Assembly: GCA_021783435.1 (NCBI GenBank) | Contig: JAJXUC010000018.1 | Location: forward strand, 1-37,676 | DNA from: Pseudomonadota bacterium | GTDB taxonomy: Bacteria; Pseudomonadota; Gammaproteobacteria; Burkholderiales; Burkholderiaceae | Length of the DNA: 37,676 nucleotides | Reading direction: 5' to 3' | Shown here: positions 15,489-27,091 of the stretch, piece by piece | Layout: every line of letters starts with the position of its first letter | Position numbering within the stretch: the stretch's first letter is position 1 | Notes under the pieces: generated by a model | What the model was told of the DNA's origin: nothing | Database searches by the model: none | The model's input: the letters and a program-made list of their open reading frames with translations, nothing else | Translations under genes and position numbers: made by a program

Positions 15489-16577
15489 ATGGCGAAAACC
15501 ACCATCATTGCACTTCAGGCCCCGTCGCCAACTGCGGGCGACCTGCGGCCCGGCCCCACGGCCGAGCCCTGGCGGGCGGGCCATGCCTTGCACAACCCCG
15601 GACTCTACGGCCCCACGCAGGCTCGCATGCTCGGCGCCGTGCGCATGCTGTTCGGCATCTTTTTCCTCATCAATCTGGTCCTGCATTTCTCGCCAGCCTA
15701 CGCTGCGCGTTTTTTGCCCGACATGATGCATGCCGCGCTTGCCCCAGGCCAGCCCGAATGGCTTGGACACTGGGCATCCGGCGTGGCAGTCGCATTCCAG
15801 TTCCTGGGGCAGGGGCGTGCTCTGGCCTTGATGTTCGGCATCGAGACCCTCCTCACCCTGGGTCTGCTGACCGGGCTGGGTTTCCCCCTGCTGGGCTGGC
15901 TGGGCTTGCTGTACGAGCTGTTTCTCTGGAGCACGATCGGCGGTCTGGGCGGACCCTACACATCGGGCGCCACCGATCCTGGGACCGCCATTGCCTACGC
16001 CCTCGGTTTCGCCGTGATTCTTCTGACCAGGGCCTGGCAAGGCGCGAGTTGGTGGCGGGGTGAAGTCAGGGCGCCATCGCGCGACGGTCTGCGTCTGGCG
16101 TTTTTACTGTTCGGCGCGCTATGGGCGTTCGACGCCTACTGGAAGTGGTTTCCGGGTTTCCTGAATCACATCACCGGTTTCTTCACCGCGGCGCAGGCCG
16201 GGCAACCGGGCTGGATCGTGGCCTGGATCGGCCTGTTCGTTGCGCTGATGCACTGGATCGGCCCGTACACCTTCGCCGTGCTGGCTGCCGCGACCGAAAC
16301 CGTCATTGCGGCCAGCCTGCTGTTTGGCCACCACTTGCCCGTGAAGTGGCTGCGGCTGGCACTGCTGTTCTGCCTGGGCTATTCGCTGCTGCTGTGGTCC
16401 ACGGCCGAAGGCTTCGGCGGTCCCTATGGCGCGGGCTTCACGGGGAACAAGGGCGATGTGCTGGGGACCACGAATGTGTACGCCATCATTGCTCTGTTCC
16501 TGATGGCGGCGGTCTGGACCCATCGCGGGAGCGCTAGAACGGAGGTCGTTGCCCCCCGCAATGCCAGCACTGGGTGA
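15489..16577 (+). CDS. Duplicated DoxX/DoxD-like membrane protein
   Basis: A 362-residue membrane protein made of two related DoxX/DoxD-type modules, roughly residues 45-185 and 198-345. The same landmarks occur in each: LFG (54-56; 207-209), GQPEW/GQPGW (87-91; 238-242), ET (119-120; 270-271), and LWST-x2-G-x-GGPY-x2-G-x-T (146-162; 302-318). Each half has about four hydrophobic helices. DoxD is the small subunit of thiosulfate:quinone oxidoreductase in Acidianus, so a role in sulfur or quinone redox is possible but unproven. GAGGTGAG (15479-15486) precedes the ATG. The 3' end overlaps the convergent DUF2007 gene by 44 bp. Confidence 0.75.
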   Translation: MAKTTIIALQAPSPTAGDLRPGPTAEPWRAGHALHNPGLYGPTQARMLGAVRMLFGIFFLINLVLHFSPAYAARFLPDMMHAALAPGQPEWLGHWASGVAVAFQFLGQGRALALMFGIETLLTLGLLTGLGFPLLGWLGLLYELFLWSTIGGLGGPYTSGATDPGTAIAYALGFAVILLTRAWQGASWWRGEVRAPSRDGLRLAFLLFGALWAFDAYWKWFPGFLNHITGFFTAAQAGQPGWIVAWIGLFVALMHWIGPYTFAVLAAATETVIAASLLFGHHLPVKWLRLALLFCLGYSLLLWSTAEGFGGPYGAGFTGNKGDVLGTTNVYAIIALFLMAAVWTHRGSARTEVVAPRNASTG

Positions 16578-16845
16578 ACTGGCCTGGGTGGCGCTCGCCG
16601 CATTGCGGGCAAGACCAGGGCGCGCTCCACCGCGGTTGTTCCAGGGCATCGAGCAAGGCGCGTGCAGGGGCGACATCGGCCTCGTTCATCAGCCAGACCG
16701 ACGGCAGTGCCTGGTCGGGCGGAATCTCCCCCGCGATGCTGGAGAGATAGCGCGAGAAAACCTGGGCAGGGTAGCCGGCCGCATTCAGCGCATCGGCCCA
16801 CAGGGTGGCGATGACCAGGTTCGGCGCGGAGCGCAGGCGCTTCAT
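16534..16845 (-). CDS. DUF2007 protein with C-terminal zinc ribbon
   Basis: A 103-residue protein. The first about 70 residues (LVIATLWADALNAAGYPAQV, SVWLMNEADVAPARALLDAL) match the DUF2007 'putative signal transducing protein' fold. The C-terminus adds a zinc ribbon: Cys79, Cys82, Cys93, Cys96 (CPQCGE and CWHCGG). The ATG overlaps the rsgA stop codon as ATGA, which implies translational coupling. Function is unknown. Confidence 0.8.
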   Translation of the reverse strand: MKRLRSAPNLVIATLWADALNAAGYPAQVFSRYLSSIAGEIPPDQALPSVWLMNEADVAPARALLDALEQPRWSAPWSCPQCGERHPGQFTQCWHCGGQRPPF

Positions 16846-17762
16846 GCCGTGGTCCTGGTTTCCGCCTCGTTGAGGAGTTCCTGCAGCACGCGCAGGTACA
16901 GGGCATAGCGTGAGGGGGCAAATTCCCCAGCCTCCATGGCGGCTCGCACGGCGCAGCCGGGTTCCTGGCGGTGCGTGCAGTTGTTGAATCTGCAGGTGCC
17001 GTTGAGCTTGGCGATTTCAGGGAACGCATGTTGCAGTTGCGAGACCGAGAGCTGGTTCAGGCCAAAGGCCTGGAACCCCGGGGAATCGAGCAGGCCACTG
17101 CCTGGGGCAAGGCCTTCCAGCATGTACAAACGCGTGGCTGTCGTGGTGTGGCGGCCAGCATTGAGGGCGGCCGAAATGGCCTGGGTCTGGATTCGCAAGC
17201 CTGGGACCAGCGCGTTGACCAGGGTGGATTTTCCCACGCCTGACGCGCCGATGAGCATGCCGATGCGCCCGTCCAGCCTCTGGCGCAGGATGGCGGCCGC
17301 TTCGTCCGGAGCCTGGCGCGCCGAGACTTCGATGATCGGATACCCGGCGGACTGCAGCGGATGCAGCATTTCGCGCAGCCGGGCCGTGCCTGGGAGTTCG
17401 CGCTTGTTGAGGACCAGGACGCCCGGGATGTCCTCCGACTGCGCGGCAATCAGCGCACGTCCCACCAGTTCCAGGTTGGGTGCGGGTTCGGCGGCCGTGA
17501 CCACGAGGACCAGATCGAGATTGGCGGCGAACATCTTGCTGCGCCATGCATCCTGCCGCCATAGCGCGTTGCGACGCGGCAGAAGGTTCTCGATCACGGC
17601 CGGATCCTGGCCCAGGCGCAGCAAGACCTGGTCGCCGCAGACAACCTCGTTGCGCTTGCCGCGGGCCACGCAGGGCAGCGGCGGACCCTCGCCCGTGTCG
17701 GCCAGGTAGCTGCGACCGAATGCAGCAACGATGCGCGCGGGCCGCAGGGACGTATCGGTCAT
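16842..17762 (-). CDS. rsgA: Ribosome small-subunit GTPase RsgA
   Basis: RsgA (YjeQ), 306 residues, a circularly permuted GTPase for late 30S maturation. The permuted order is visible: G4 NKRE (119-122), then G1 GASGVGKST (172-180), then G3 DSPG (226-229). The N-terminal OB domain includes [12 protein letters not shown]; the zinc site is Cys257, Cys262, His264 and Cys270. The frame is open upstream into the dehydratase gene, but the ATG at 17762 gives a normal N-terminus 22 bp after that gene. Coupled to the DUF2007 gene. Confidence 0.96.
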   Translation of the reverse strand: MTDTSLRPARIVAAFGRSYLADTGEGPPLPCVARGKRNEVVCGDQVLLRLGQDPAVIENLLPRRNALWRQDAWRSKMFAANLDLVLVVTAAEPAPNLELVGRALIAAQSEDIPGVLVLNKRELPGTARLREMLHPLQSAGYPIIEVSARQAPDEAAAILRQRLDGRIGMLIGASGVGKSTLVNALVPGLRIQTQAISAALNAGRHTTTATRLYMLEGLAPGSGLLDSPGFQAFGLNQLSVSQLQHAFPEIAKLNGTCRFNNCTHRQEPGCAVRAAMEAGEFAPSRYALYLRVLQELLNEAETRTTA

Positions 17763-17784
17763 GCGCGTGGTGGAACTTGCGGCA

Positions 17785-18129
17785 TCAGACGAAAGGCCGT
17801 TGCGCATACAGCGCATCGGCTTTTGCGGCGCAGATGAAATCGTTGTTCGAAATGCCGCCGACCGTGTGCGTGTTGAAGGCCACGGCGCAGCGGTTGAAGT
17901 GCACGCCGAGGTCAGGGTGGTGGTCCTCCCGGTGGGCGATCCACGCCAGCGCATTGACGAAGGCCATGGTGTCGAAATAGTTGCGGAAAGCATAGGTGCG
18001 CTGGATTTGCCCGTTCTTGAGCTTCCAGTCGGGCAGGACGCCGAGTTGGCCATGGATCTCGGTCTCGGCCATGGGAGCACCCTCGATGTGCTGGCAATGG
18101 GCTTGCAGGAGTTGGTCGAAGGACATCAT
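17785..18129 (-). CDS. Pterin-4a-carbinolamine dehydratase
   Basis: A 114-residue PCD/DCoH family protein, which dehydrates 4a-hydroxytetrahydrobiopterin after aromatic amino-acid hydroxylation. Evidence: [20 protein letters not shown], the active-site block HREDHHPDL with His70-His71-Pro72, and [19 protein letters not shown]. No phenylalanine hydroxylase gene is nearby; instead it lies between a Ste24-type protease and rsgA, so its partner pathway is unclear. Two adjacent ATGs (18129, 18126) follow a GGAG. Confidence 0.92.
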   Translation of the reverse strand: MMSFDQLLQAHCQHIEGAPMAETEIHGQLGVLPDWKLKNGQIQRTYAFRNYFDTMAFVNALAWIAHREDHHPDLGVHFNRCAVAFNTHTVGGISNNDFICAAKADALYAQRPFV

Positions 18130-18207
18130 GGTCAGGCTCCAGGGTGGCGCGTGGCAGCGGCGGGAAGGCCGGCAAGGCGGCGCGGGCGCATCGTCAAGCC
18201 GCGCACC

Positions 18208-19527
18208 TCAAGCCGCTCCGGCCGCAGGCTGCGGCGCGCGATCCGTCTTCTGCGACAAGGCCGCCAGCGCGCCCATGCGGCCCAGCCGCTGCAGGGCAGG
18301 GGGGTGACTGTAATAGAAGCGCACGTACACCGGGTCGGGGGTGAGGGTGGAGGCGTTGTCCTGGTACATCCGCACCAGCGCCAGGCCGAGTTGCTGCGCG
18401 TCGCTGTGCTGCGCGGCGTAGGCGTCGGCCTCGAATTCGTGCTTGCGCGACCAGCCGGCGCCCAGCGGGGTGAAGAACATGGCGAACACCGGCATCGCCA
18501 GCATGAACAGAATGAGCGCCGCTGCCGCGTTGCCGCCGAGCAGGTCCGGCGTATAGCCCAAGCCGGTGTAGAACCAGATCCTGCTCGCCAGCCAGCCGAG
18601 CAGGGCAAAGCCGGCCAGGCTGAAACCCAGCGTGACGAGCAGCCGCTGCTGAATATGGCGGCGCTTGTAGTGGCCGACCTCGTGGGCCAGCACGGCCTCG
18701 ATCTGCGCCGCGTCGAGTTGCTTGAGCAGGGTGTCGAACAGGACGACGCGGCGGGCCGCGCCCAGGCCGGTGAAATACGCGTTGGCATGCGCGCTGCGGC
18801 GCGAGCCGTCCATCACGTACAGCCCCTGCAAGGCGAAGTCGCAGCGTTGCATCAGGGCCTGGGCGCGCCTTTTGACCTCGCCGTCCGGCAGGGGTTGGAA
18901 ACGGTTGAACAGCGGGGCGATGAAGATCGGGAACACCACCATCATCGCCAGGCTGAACGCGGCAAACGCGGCCCAGGCCCAAAGCCACCACAAGGCGCTG
19001 GCTTGCATGAGCCACAGCACCAGCAGCGCCAGCGGCAGCATGAGCAGGGACGAGACGAGGAGGTTTTTCAGCAGATCGCCGACGAACAGGGCGGGCGTGC
19101 TGCGGTTGAAGCCGAAGCGCGCCTCGAGCCTGAAGGTTTGCCACAGATCCCAGGGCAGGTCGATGGCGGCGCCGATCAGGGTGAACGCCGCCAGGAGCAG
19201 CAATTGGCCGCTCAGCCCCGAGCCGGCATGGCGGGCGGTGAAGTCGGCAAGGCCTTGCAGTCCGCCCAGCAGGGTCCAGCCCAGAACGACCGCTGCGGAG
19301 AAGAGGGTTTGCCACATGCCGAAGCGGGCGCGCGCGACGGTGTAGTCCGCCGCCTTTTGGTGGTCAGCCAGCGAAACGACGGCGCCGAATGCGGCCGGCA
19401 CCTGTGCGCGGTGGGCCTGAACATGCCGTATCTGGCGTGCCGCCAGCCAGAGCTTGAGCGCGGTTCCCAGCACCAGCGCGCTGGCGAACAGGGCAGACCA
19501 CAGCAGCGTGATGTCTTGAGTGCTCAT
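18208..19527 (-). CDS. M48 metalloprotease (Ste24/CAAX-protease type)
   Basis: A 439-residue integral-membrane zinc metalloprotease of family M48A. Several hydrophobic helices (about 10-29, 75-92, 107-124, 160-176, 180-205) precede the zinc motif HEVGH (282-286). The third ligand is Glu364 in [12 protein letters not shown], and [14 protein letters not shown] (241-254) is a conserved Ste24 block. Bacterial members are thought to handle membrane-protein quality control, since CAAX prenylation is absent. I chose the ATG at 19527; the frame extends to 19584. Divergent from orn, 174 bp apart. Confidence 0.92.
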   Translation of the reverse strand: MSTQDITLLWSALFASALVLGTALKLWLAARQIRHVQAHRAQVPAAFGAVVSLADHQKAADYTVARARFGMWQTLFSAAVVLGWTLLGGLQGLADFTARHAGSGLSGQLLLLAAFTLIGAAIDLPWDLWQTFRLEARFGFNRSTPALFVGDLLKNLLVSSLLMLPLALLVLWLMQASALWWLWAWAAFAAFSLAMMVVFPIFIAPLFNRFQPLPDGEVKRRAQALMQRCDFALQGLYVMDGSRRSAHANAYFTGLGAARRVVLFDTLLKQLDAAQIEAVLAHEVGHYKRRHIQQRLLVTLGFSLAGFALLGWLASRIWFYTGLGYTPDLLGGNAAAALILFMLAMPVFAMFFTPLGAGWSRKHEFEADAYAAQHSDAQQLGLALVRMYQDNASTLTPDPVYVRFYYSHPPALQRLGRMGALAALSQKTDRAPQPAAGAA

Positions 19528-19701
19528 GCGAGAATCCTGTGGGCGCAGACAGCGGCGAGCCGGGTTCGGCCCGCGCATCGACATCCTGCAGCGCGCATTA
19601 TTTCACCGCGGCGCGCACCATGCGGGTTCGCGCGCCCGAGCCCCTGTCCCGCCCGCGGCCGTCGGCCATCCCCAGTCATCCTCGCAACCCATCCAGCACG
19701 C

Positions 19702-20307
19702 ATGAGCCTCGCCACCGAATCCGCCGTACTCGCCCCGCATGAGTCCAACCTGCTTTGGGTGGACATGGAAATGACCGGGCTCAACCCGGACACCGACCGC
19801 ATCATCGAGGTGGCCATCGTCGTCACCGATGCGCAGGTCCGCACCCGCGTGGAGGGGCCGGTCCTTGTCGTGCATCAGGATGCGGCCGTGATGGACGCCA
19901 TGGATGCCTGGAACAAGGGCACGCACGGCCGCTCCGGCCTGATCGCCAAGGTCGCGGCGAGCGTCTCGGACGAGGCCCAGGCCGAGCAGCAGCTGCTCGA
20001 CTTCGTCGCACGCTACGTGCCGGCCGGAAAGTCGCCGATGTGCGGCAACTCGATCTGCCAGGATCGGCGCTTCATGGCGCGCTGGATGCCGCGCCTGGAA
20101 GCGTACTTCCATTACCGCAATGTGGACGTGAGCACCTTGAAGGAGCTGGCGCGGCGCTGGCGCCCCGAGGTCTGTTCGGCGTTCAAGAAGCGCCAGGAGC
20201 ACACGGCCCTAGCTGACATCCACGAATCCATCGACGAGTTGCTGCACTACCGCGAGCACTTCCTCCAGGCGCCGCGGCCGGACGAAGCGGCGCCGGCGAC
20301 GGCCTGA
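19702..20307 (+). CDS. orn: Oligoribonuclease
   Basis: Orn, 201 residues (E. coli 181), the 3'-5' exonuclease that finishes RNA decay by cutting very short oligoribonucleotides, including pGpG from c-di-GMP. DEDDh residues are visible: Asp21 and Glu23 in WVDMEMTGL, Asp121 in CQDRRF, His167 and Asp172 in EHTALADI. Extra length is at both ends, with an Ala/Pro-rich tail. The open frame runs far upstream, but that part is antisense to the protease gene; the ATG at 19702 gives the normal start. Confidence 0.95.
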   Translation: MSLATESAVLAPHESNLLWVDMEMTGLNPDTDRIIEVAIVVTDAQVRTRVEGPVLVVHQDAAVMDAMDAWNKGTHGRSGLIAKVAASVSDEAQAEQQLLDFVARYVPAGKSPMCGNSICQDRRFMARWMPRLEAYFHYRNVDVSTLKELARRWRPEVCSAFKKRQEHTALADIHESIDELLHYREHFLQAPRPDEAAPATA

Positions 20308-20323
20308 GGCAGCGCGCCGGTCT

Positions 20324-22030
20324 TCAGCCGCGCAGCTCGGGAAAGTCGTCCTCCCAGAATTCCCCCGGCCTGCGTGCGTCGGCGGGGGCGCGGTTCAACT
20401 CGGCGGTGCGCAACTCCACGCGGCGGATCTTGCCGGAAATGGTCTTGGGCAACTCGGCGAATTCGATGCGCCGCACCCGCTTGTAAGGTGCCAGATGCTC
20501 GCGTGCGTGGCGCAGCACGTCCAGCGCGAGTTCGCGACTGGGCGCGAAACCGGCGCGGCAAGCGATGAAGGCCTTGGGTACGGCCAGGCGCATGGGGTCG
20601 GGGCTTGGCACTACGGCGGCCTCGGCCACCGCAGGGTGGGCGATCAGTGCGCTTTCGAGCTCGAAGGGGCTGATGCGGTAGTCCGAAGCCTTGAACACGT
20701 CGTCGATGCGGCCGACGAAGGAGAAGGTGCCGTCGGCATGGCGCTGGGCCACATCGCCCGTATGGTAGAAGCCGTCGTGCATGACCTGCGCCGTCTTCTC
20801 CGCGTCGCCCGCGTAGCCCGGCATCAGCCCGACGGGCCGGTGATCGAGCGCGACGCAGACCTCGCCTTCCTGGGCCGGGTTGCCGTCCGGGTCAAGCAGT
20901 TCGATTCGCCAGCCCGGCAGCGGCCGGCCCATCGCACCGGGCGTCACCGCCTGTCCCGGCGCGTTGCCGATCATGCAGCAGGTTTCGGTCTGTCCGTAGC
21001 CGTCGCGGATGGTGATGCCCCAGGCCGCCTGCACACGGGCGATGATCTCCGGGTTGAGCGGCTCGCCGGCGCCGACCAGTTCCCGGAATCGGACGGCGTA
21101 GGCCTTGAGATCCTGCTGGATGAACAGGCGCCAGACGGTGGGCGGGGCGCACAGGGTGGTGATGCCGCAGCGCGCGGCCATCGTCAGCGCCGCAGCGGCG
21201 TTGAAGCGCGCCTGGTTGAACGCGAAGACCCCGGCGCCGGCGTTCCACGGGGCGAAAAAACAGCTCCATGCGTGCTTGGCCCAGCCGGGCGAACTGATGT
21301 TCCAGTGCAAATCGCCAGGCCGCAGGCCGATCCAGTACATCGTGGACAGATGCCCGATGGGATAGCTGATCTGGGTATGCTGCACCAGCTTCGGCTTGGA
21401 CGTCGTGCCCGAGGTGAAGTACAGCAGCAGCGGATCGTTCGCCGCGGAGGCACCATCGGGGGTGAATTCGGCGCTGGCCTGCCCGGCCTCCTGCAGGTCG
21501 GTCCAGTCTGCGTAGGGGCCGGTCGCGAAACGCCCGCGCACGGTTTGCATGGCGGTTGGCGCGAGCGCCCCGAACTTGGCGGCGTCTTGCGGTGTCGCCA
21601 CGATATGGGCGACGCCGGCACGGACGATGCGATCAGCCAGATCGTCGCGGGTGAGGAGTGTGGTGGCCGGAATCATGACCGCGCCCAGCTTGATGGCCGC
21701 CAGCATGGCGTCCCACAGGTGCACGCAGTTGGGCAGCATGAGCATCATGCGGTCGCCGCGTCGCACGCCTTGCGTGCGCAGGAAATTGGCCATGCGCTGG
21801 CTGCGCTGGTGCATGTCGTCGAAGCTGTAGCGGGCTTCGCTGCCATCTTCTTCGACGATGTAGAGCGCGAGGGTGGCGTTGCCGCGCGCCATGGGATCGA
21901 AGTAATCCAGCGCCCAATTGAACGTCTCGGGCCGTGGCCAACTGAATTGCGCGTATGCGCCGGCCTGGTCGCTGCGTGCGCGCAGCAAGAAGTCGCGCGC
22001 AGCGACGAATGCCTGTGCGGCGGTTTGCAT
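20324..22030 (-). CDS. Acyl-CoA synthetase (AMP-forming)
   Basis: A 568-residue adenylate-forming ligase of the medium-chain acyl-CoA synthetase type. The P-loop is YFTSGTTSKPKLV (204-216), followed by GYGQTETC, the hinge region YHTGDVAQRHADGTFSFVGR, and the catalytic lysine in PKTISGKIRR (Lys534). No mutation of key residues was noted. It activates a carboxylic acid to acyl-AMP then acyl-CoA; the acid is unknown. A strong GAGGAG precedes the ATG. Downstream of trxB on the same strand but separated by 164 bp with hairpins, so it is probably a separate unit. Confidence 0.92.
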   Translation of the reverse strand: MQTAAQAFVAARDFLLRARSDQAGAYAQFSWPRPETFNWALDYFDPMARGNATLALYIVEEDGSEARYSFDDMHQRSQRMANFLRTQGVRRGDRMMLMLPNCVHLWDAMLAAIKLGAVMIPATTLLTRDDLADRIVRAGVAHIVATPQDAAKFGALAPTAMQTVRGRFATGPYADWTDLQEAGQASAEFTPDGASAANDPLLLYFTSGTTSKPKLVQHTQISYPIGHLSTMYWIGLRPGDLHWNISSPGWAKHAWSCFFAPWNAGAGVFAFNQARFNAAAALTMAARCGITTLCAPPTVWRLFIQQDLKAYAVRFRELVGAGEPLNPEIIARVQAAWGITIRDGYGQTETCCMIGNAPGQAVTPGAMGRPLPGWRIELLDPDGNPAQEGEVCVALDHRPVGLMPGYAGDAEKTAQVMHDGFYHTGDVAQRHADGTFSFVGRIDDVFKASDYRISPFELESALIAHPAVAEAAVVPSPDPMRLAVPKAFIACRAGFAPSRELALDVLRHAREHLAPYKRVRRIEFAELPKTISGKIRRVELRTAELNRAPADARRPGEFWEDDFPELRG

Positions 22031-22110
22031 GGCTGTCTCCTCGTTGTCGTGAACGCCCGGTTCAGCCCTGGAGGGCGCGAGGGGCGCACGCCAGGAGGCC
22101 GGGGCGGTCT

Positions 22111-22157
22111 CTGGTTCCGTCAGGCTGCAGCATCAGCCTGACATGAAGCTGAACCAG
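22111..22157 (-). terminator. Nested inverted repeat, probable trxB terminator
   Basis: Inner perfect 9-bp arms (22119-22127 and 22134-22142) around a 6-nt loop, flanked by a second pair CTGGTTC (22111-22117) and GAACCAG (22151-22157). No T run follows, so intrinsic termination is uncertain. A smaller GCGCGC stem (22171-22176 with 22186-22191) lies between it and the trxB stop codon. Confidence 0.45.
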
Positions 22158-22194
22158 GAAGGAGAGTTGGGCGCGCGATGTCGAAGCGCGCGGT

Positions 22195-24001
<1,807 letters not shown>

Positions 24002-24017
24002 CGCATGAATTGACATC

Positions 24018-26339
24018 TTGAACTGGTTTTCATTCCCGAGGAACACCGCAGCCCAGAACAGCCCGCGAAGCGCGCGCAACAGCCGGCTGCTGGCCGAGAT
24101 CCGCCTGGTGGCGGGCGCAGTCCTGTGGCTGCTGCTGCTGCTGTCCTTGCTCAGCTATCACCGCGGCGACCCGTCCTGGTCCACTTCGGGCGTCGCGGCG
24201 CAGCGTACGGCCAACCTGGTCGGCACGGTCGGGGCGTGGATGGCCGACATTCTTTATTTCCTGTTGGGCTTCTCGGCCCTCTGGATCTTGCCGATGGGCC
24301 TGCTCGCCCTGCTGCGGGCCTGGCGCAAGTCGCATGCGCAAACCGAGGCTGTTCCGCGCAACTGGTTGGCCAGGGCGGGGTCCGTGGCCGGTTTGTGCCT
24401 GCTGCCCTTGTCGAGCGCGGCATTGGAAGCCACGCGGCTTTACGGGCTGAAGGCCGATTTGCCGGGCGACGCCGGGGGTGTGATCGGCAACTGGCTCGGC
24501 GGCCTGGCGCAGCAATTTCTCGGCTTCACCGGAAGCGCCATCGTGCTGCTGGCGGTTTTTCTGCTGTCGCTGTCGTGGTACGCGCGGGTGAGCTGGGCCG
24601 ATGTGGCCGAGCGCGTAGGCCGGGGCGTGGAGTGGGCATGGCAGCGCCTGCGCGAGCGGCGCAGCCGGGCGCAGGACCGCCAGGCCGGCGCGCAGGCCAT
24701 CCAGGCGCGCGAGGCGGACGTGGTGACCGAGCAGGCGCGCGAGGCCGAGGAGATCTTCGCCCCCGTGTTCATCGAGCCTCCCGTGGTGCAGATTCCGCAG
24801 TCGCCGCGGGTGGAGCGCGAGAAGCAAAAACCCCTGTTCCAGGACATGGCAAGCTCCGGACTCCCCACCCTGGATTTGCTCGATCACGGCAGTGCGCAGA
24901 AGGAGACCATCGGCGCCGAAACCCTGGAGTTCACCTCGCGCCTGATCGAGAAGAAGCTGAAGGATTTCGGCGTCGCGGTGCGCGTGGTGGCGGCCTCGCC
25001 CGGGCCCGTCATCACGCGCTACGAGGTCGAGCCGGAGCCGGGGGTGAAGGGCTCGCAGGTCGTCGGTCTGTCGCGCGATCTGGCGCGCGCGTTGTCCCTC
25101 GTGAGCGTGCGGGTGGTGGAGACCATCCCCGGCAAGAACACCATGGCGCTCGAACTGCCCAACGCCAAGCGCCAGACCATACGCCTGGCCGAAATCCTGG
25201 GCTCGCAGGTGTACAACGACGCGTCGTCCATGCTCAGCATGGGGCTGGGCAAGGACATTGTCGGCAATCCCGTGGTGGTCGATCTGGCCAAGACGCCCCA
25301 CCTGCTGGTGGCGGGAACCACCGGCTCGGGCAAATCGGTCGGCATCAACGCCATGGTGCTCAGCCTGCTGTACAAGGCCGAAGCCAAGCAGGTGCGCATG
25401 ATCATGATCGACCCCAAGATGCTGGAGCTCAGCGTCTATGAGGGCATTCCGCACCTGCTCGCGCCGGTCGTCACCGACATGAAGCAAGCCGCGCATGCGC
25501 TCAGTTGGTGTGTTGGCGAGATGGAGCGGCGCTACAAGGTGATGAGCAAGCTGGGCGTTCGCAACCTTGCCAGCTACAACGCGCGCATCGCCGAGGCGGC
25601 GCAGCGCGGCGAGCACGTGCCCAATCCGCTTTCCCTCACGCCCGAGGGACCCGAGCCGCTGCAGCACATGCCCTATATCGTCGTCGTCATCGACGAACTG
25701 GCCGACCTGATGATGGTGGTGGGCAAGAAGATCGAGGAGCTCATCGCCCGCCTGGCGCAGAAGGCGCGCGCGGCGGGGATCCACCTCATTCTTGCGACGC
25801 AGCGGCCCAGCGTGGACGTGATCACAGGCCTGATCAAGGCCAATATCCCGACGCGCATGGCCTTCCAGGTCTCGAGCAAGATCGATTCGCGCACCATACT
25901 CGACCAGATGGGCGCCGAGAGCCTGCTCGGCATGGGCGATATGCTTTATCTGCCGCCAGGCTCCGGCGTTCCGCAGCGCGTCCACGGCGCCTTCGTCAGC
26001 GATGCCGAAGTCCATCGCGTCGTGGAGCAGCTCAAGGCACGCGGCGAGCCCGATTACGTCCCCGGCCTGCTCGAACCCGAATCGGGCGAGGAGGGCGGGG
26101 ACGGCGCCTTCGATGGCGCGGGCGGGGGCGACGCCGAGAGCGATCCGCTGTACGACCAGGCGGTGCAGGTGGTGCTGCAGAACCGCAAGGCGTCCATCTC
26201 CCTGGTGCAGCGCCACCTGCGCATCGGCTACAACCGTTCCGCCCGGCTGCTGGAGCAGATGGAGAAGGCGGGCCTGGTTTCGGCCCTGTCCACGAATGGC
26301 AACCGCGACATTCTTGTTCCCGCGCGCGCCGAATCCTGA
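24018..26339 (+). CDS. ftsK: DNA translocase FtsK
   Basis: FtsK, 773 residues, a septal DNA pump that clears chromosomes and activates XerCD at dif. Four or more N-terminal membrane helices lie between residues 29 and 187, then a charged linker (200-300) much shorter than in E. coli (1329 in total). The motor has Walker A GTTGSGKS (433-440) and Walker [12 protein letters not shown] (Asp559-Glu560). The C-terminal gamma winged helix (about 707-773, [18 protein letters not shown]) would read KOPS. The start is TTG at 24018, because an in-frame stop lies at 24006 and no ATG precedes the first helix. Confidence 0.95.
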   Translation: MNWFSFPRNTAAQNSPRSARNSRLLAEIRLVAGAVLWLLLLLSLLSYHRGDPSWSTSGVAAQRTANLVGTVGAWMADILYFLLGFSALWILPMGLLALLRAWRKSHAQTEAVPRNWLARAGSVAGLCLLPLSSAALEATRLYGLKADLPGDAGGVIGNWLGGLAQQFLGFTGSAIVLLAVFLLSLSWYARVSWADVAERVGRGVEWAWQRLRERRSRAQDRQAGAQAIQAREADVVTEQAREAEEIFAPVFIEPPVVQIPQSPRVEREKQKPLFQDMASSGLPTLDLLDHGSAQKETIGAETLEFTSRLIEKKLKDFGVAVRVVAASPGPVITRYEVEPEPGVKGSQVVGLSRDLARALSLVSVRVVETIPGKNTMALELPNAKRQTIRLAEILGSQVYNDASSMLSMGLGKDIVGNPVVVDLAKTPHLLVAGTTGSGKSVGINAMVLSLLYKAEAKQVRMIMIDPKMLELSVYEGIPHLLAPVVTDMKQAAHALSWCVGEMERRYKVMSKLGVRNLASYNARIAEAAQRGEHVPNPLSLTPEGPEPLQHMPYIVVVIDELADLMMVVGKKIEELIARLAQKARAAGIHLILATQRPSVDVITGLIKANIPTRMAFQVSSKIDSRTILDQMGAESLLGMGDMLYLPPGSGVPQRVHGAFVSDAEVHRVVEQLKARGEPDYVPGLLEPESGEEGGDGAFDGAGGGDAESDPLYDQAVQVVLQNRKASISLVQRHLRIGYNRSARLLEQMEKAGLVSALSTNGNRDILVPARAES

Positions 26340-26352
26340 GGGAGCTTTTTTG

Positions 26353-27051
26353 ATGATCGTGCGGTCCAAATCGGCGGCGTTTGCCGCTTGCCTCGCGCTG
26401 GCGTTGCCGTGTTGTCAGCCCTTTGCTGCGGCGGCGGATGTTTCGGCGACGCCAGCGGCTGCCGGCTCTGCGCAGAGCGCGCCGTCGGGCGAGGCCCTGC
26501 TGCTCCAATGGATGCAGTCGACCCGCAGCGCGCGCACGGATTTCACCCAGACCGTGGTGGACGACAAGGGCAAGACCAGCCCACCCTCGGCAGGCCATTT
26601 CGCGTTCGAGCGCCCGGGGAAATTCCGCTGGGTGTACACCAAACCCTACCGGCAAGACATCATCAGCGACGGCCGGACGATCTGGACCTACGACCATGAT
26701 CTCGATCAGGTGACGGTGAGCCCGCAGTCGCGCGCGCTGTCCGGCACGCCTGCCGCCCTGCTGGCCGGCGAGGACGTGAACCGTTTGTTTGTCCTGAGCC
26801 CGTTGCCGGCGGCGCGGGGGCTGGCGTGGGTGCAGGCCGTGCCGCGCGGCAAGGACAGCTCTTTCGACTGGGTGCGCATCGGCCTGAAGGCTGAGCCGCA
26901 GGGGCCGGAACTGGTGGAGATGCAGTTGCGCGACGCGTTCCGGCGTACGTCCACCATCGTGTTCTCGAATGCGCAGCGCAATGTGGCTTTTCCGTCTGGC
27001 AGTTTCCACTTCACGGCGCCGCAGGGCGCATCGGTGATCCAGCAGCCCTGA
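26353..27051 (+). CDS. lolA: Outer-membrane lipoprotein carrier protein LolA
   Basis: LolA, 232 residues, the periplasmic chaperone that ferries lipoproteins from LolCDE to LolB. A signal peptide covers about residues 1-27 (hydrophobic [14 protein letters not shown], then FAAAA). The mature domain shows [35 protein letters not shown], and [18 protein letters not shown], all typical. GAGGGAG (26338-26344) precedes the ATG. It follows ftsK by 13 bp and precedes rarA by 40 bp, a classic ftsK-lolA-rarA operon. Confidence 0.95.
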   Translation: MIVRSKSAAFAACLALALPCCQPFAAAADVSATPAAAGSAQSAPSGEALLLQWMQSTRSARTDFTQTVVDDKGKTSPPSAGHFAFERPGKFRWVYTKPYRQDIISDGRTIWTYDHDLDQVTVSPQSRALSGTPAALLAGEDVNRLFVLSPLPAARGLAWVQAVPRGKDSSFDWVRIGLKAEPQGPELVEMQLRDAFRRTSTIVFSNAQRNVAFPSGSFHFTAPQGASVIQQP

Positions 27052-27091
27052 TGCGGCTGTCGGGCGGTGTGCGCCGGCACGTCCAACGACC

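Noticed and set aside
17731..19701. In-frame upstream extension of orn, more than 650 codons
   Set aside because: It is antisense to rsgA, the dehydratase and the M48 protease, and Orn has a normal start at 19702.
20495..22141. A 548-codon plus-strand open frame opposite the acyl-CoA synthetase
   Set aside because: Antisense to a gene with full adenylate-forming ligase motifs; its own translation shows no known family.
24030..26369. A 779-codon open frame antisense to almost all of ftsK
   Set aside because: It mirrors ftsK codon by codon, is His/Arg/Gly-rich with no recognisable domain, and is expected from GC-rich third positions. FtsK motifs on the other strand are unmistakable.
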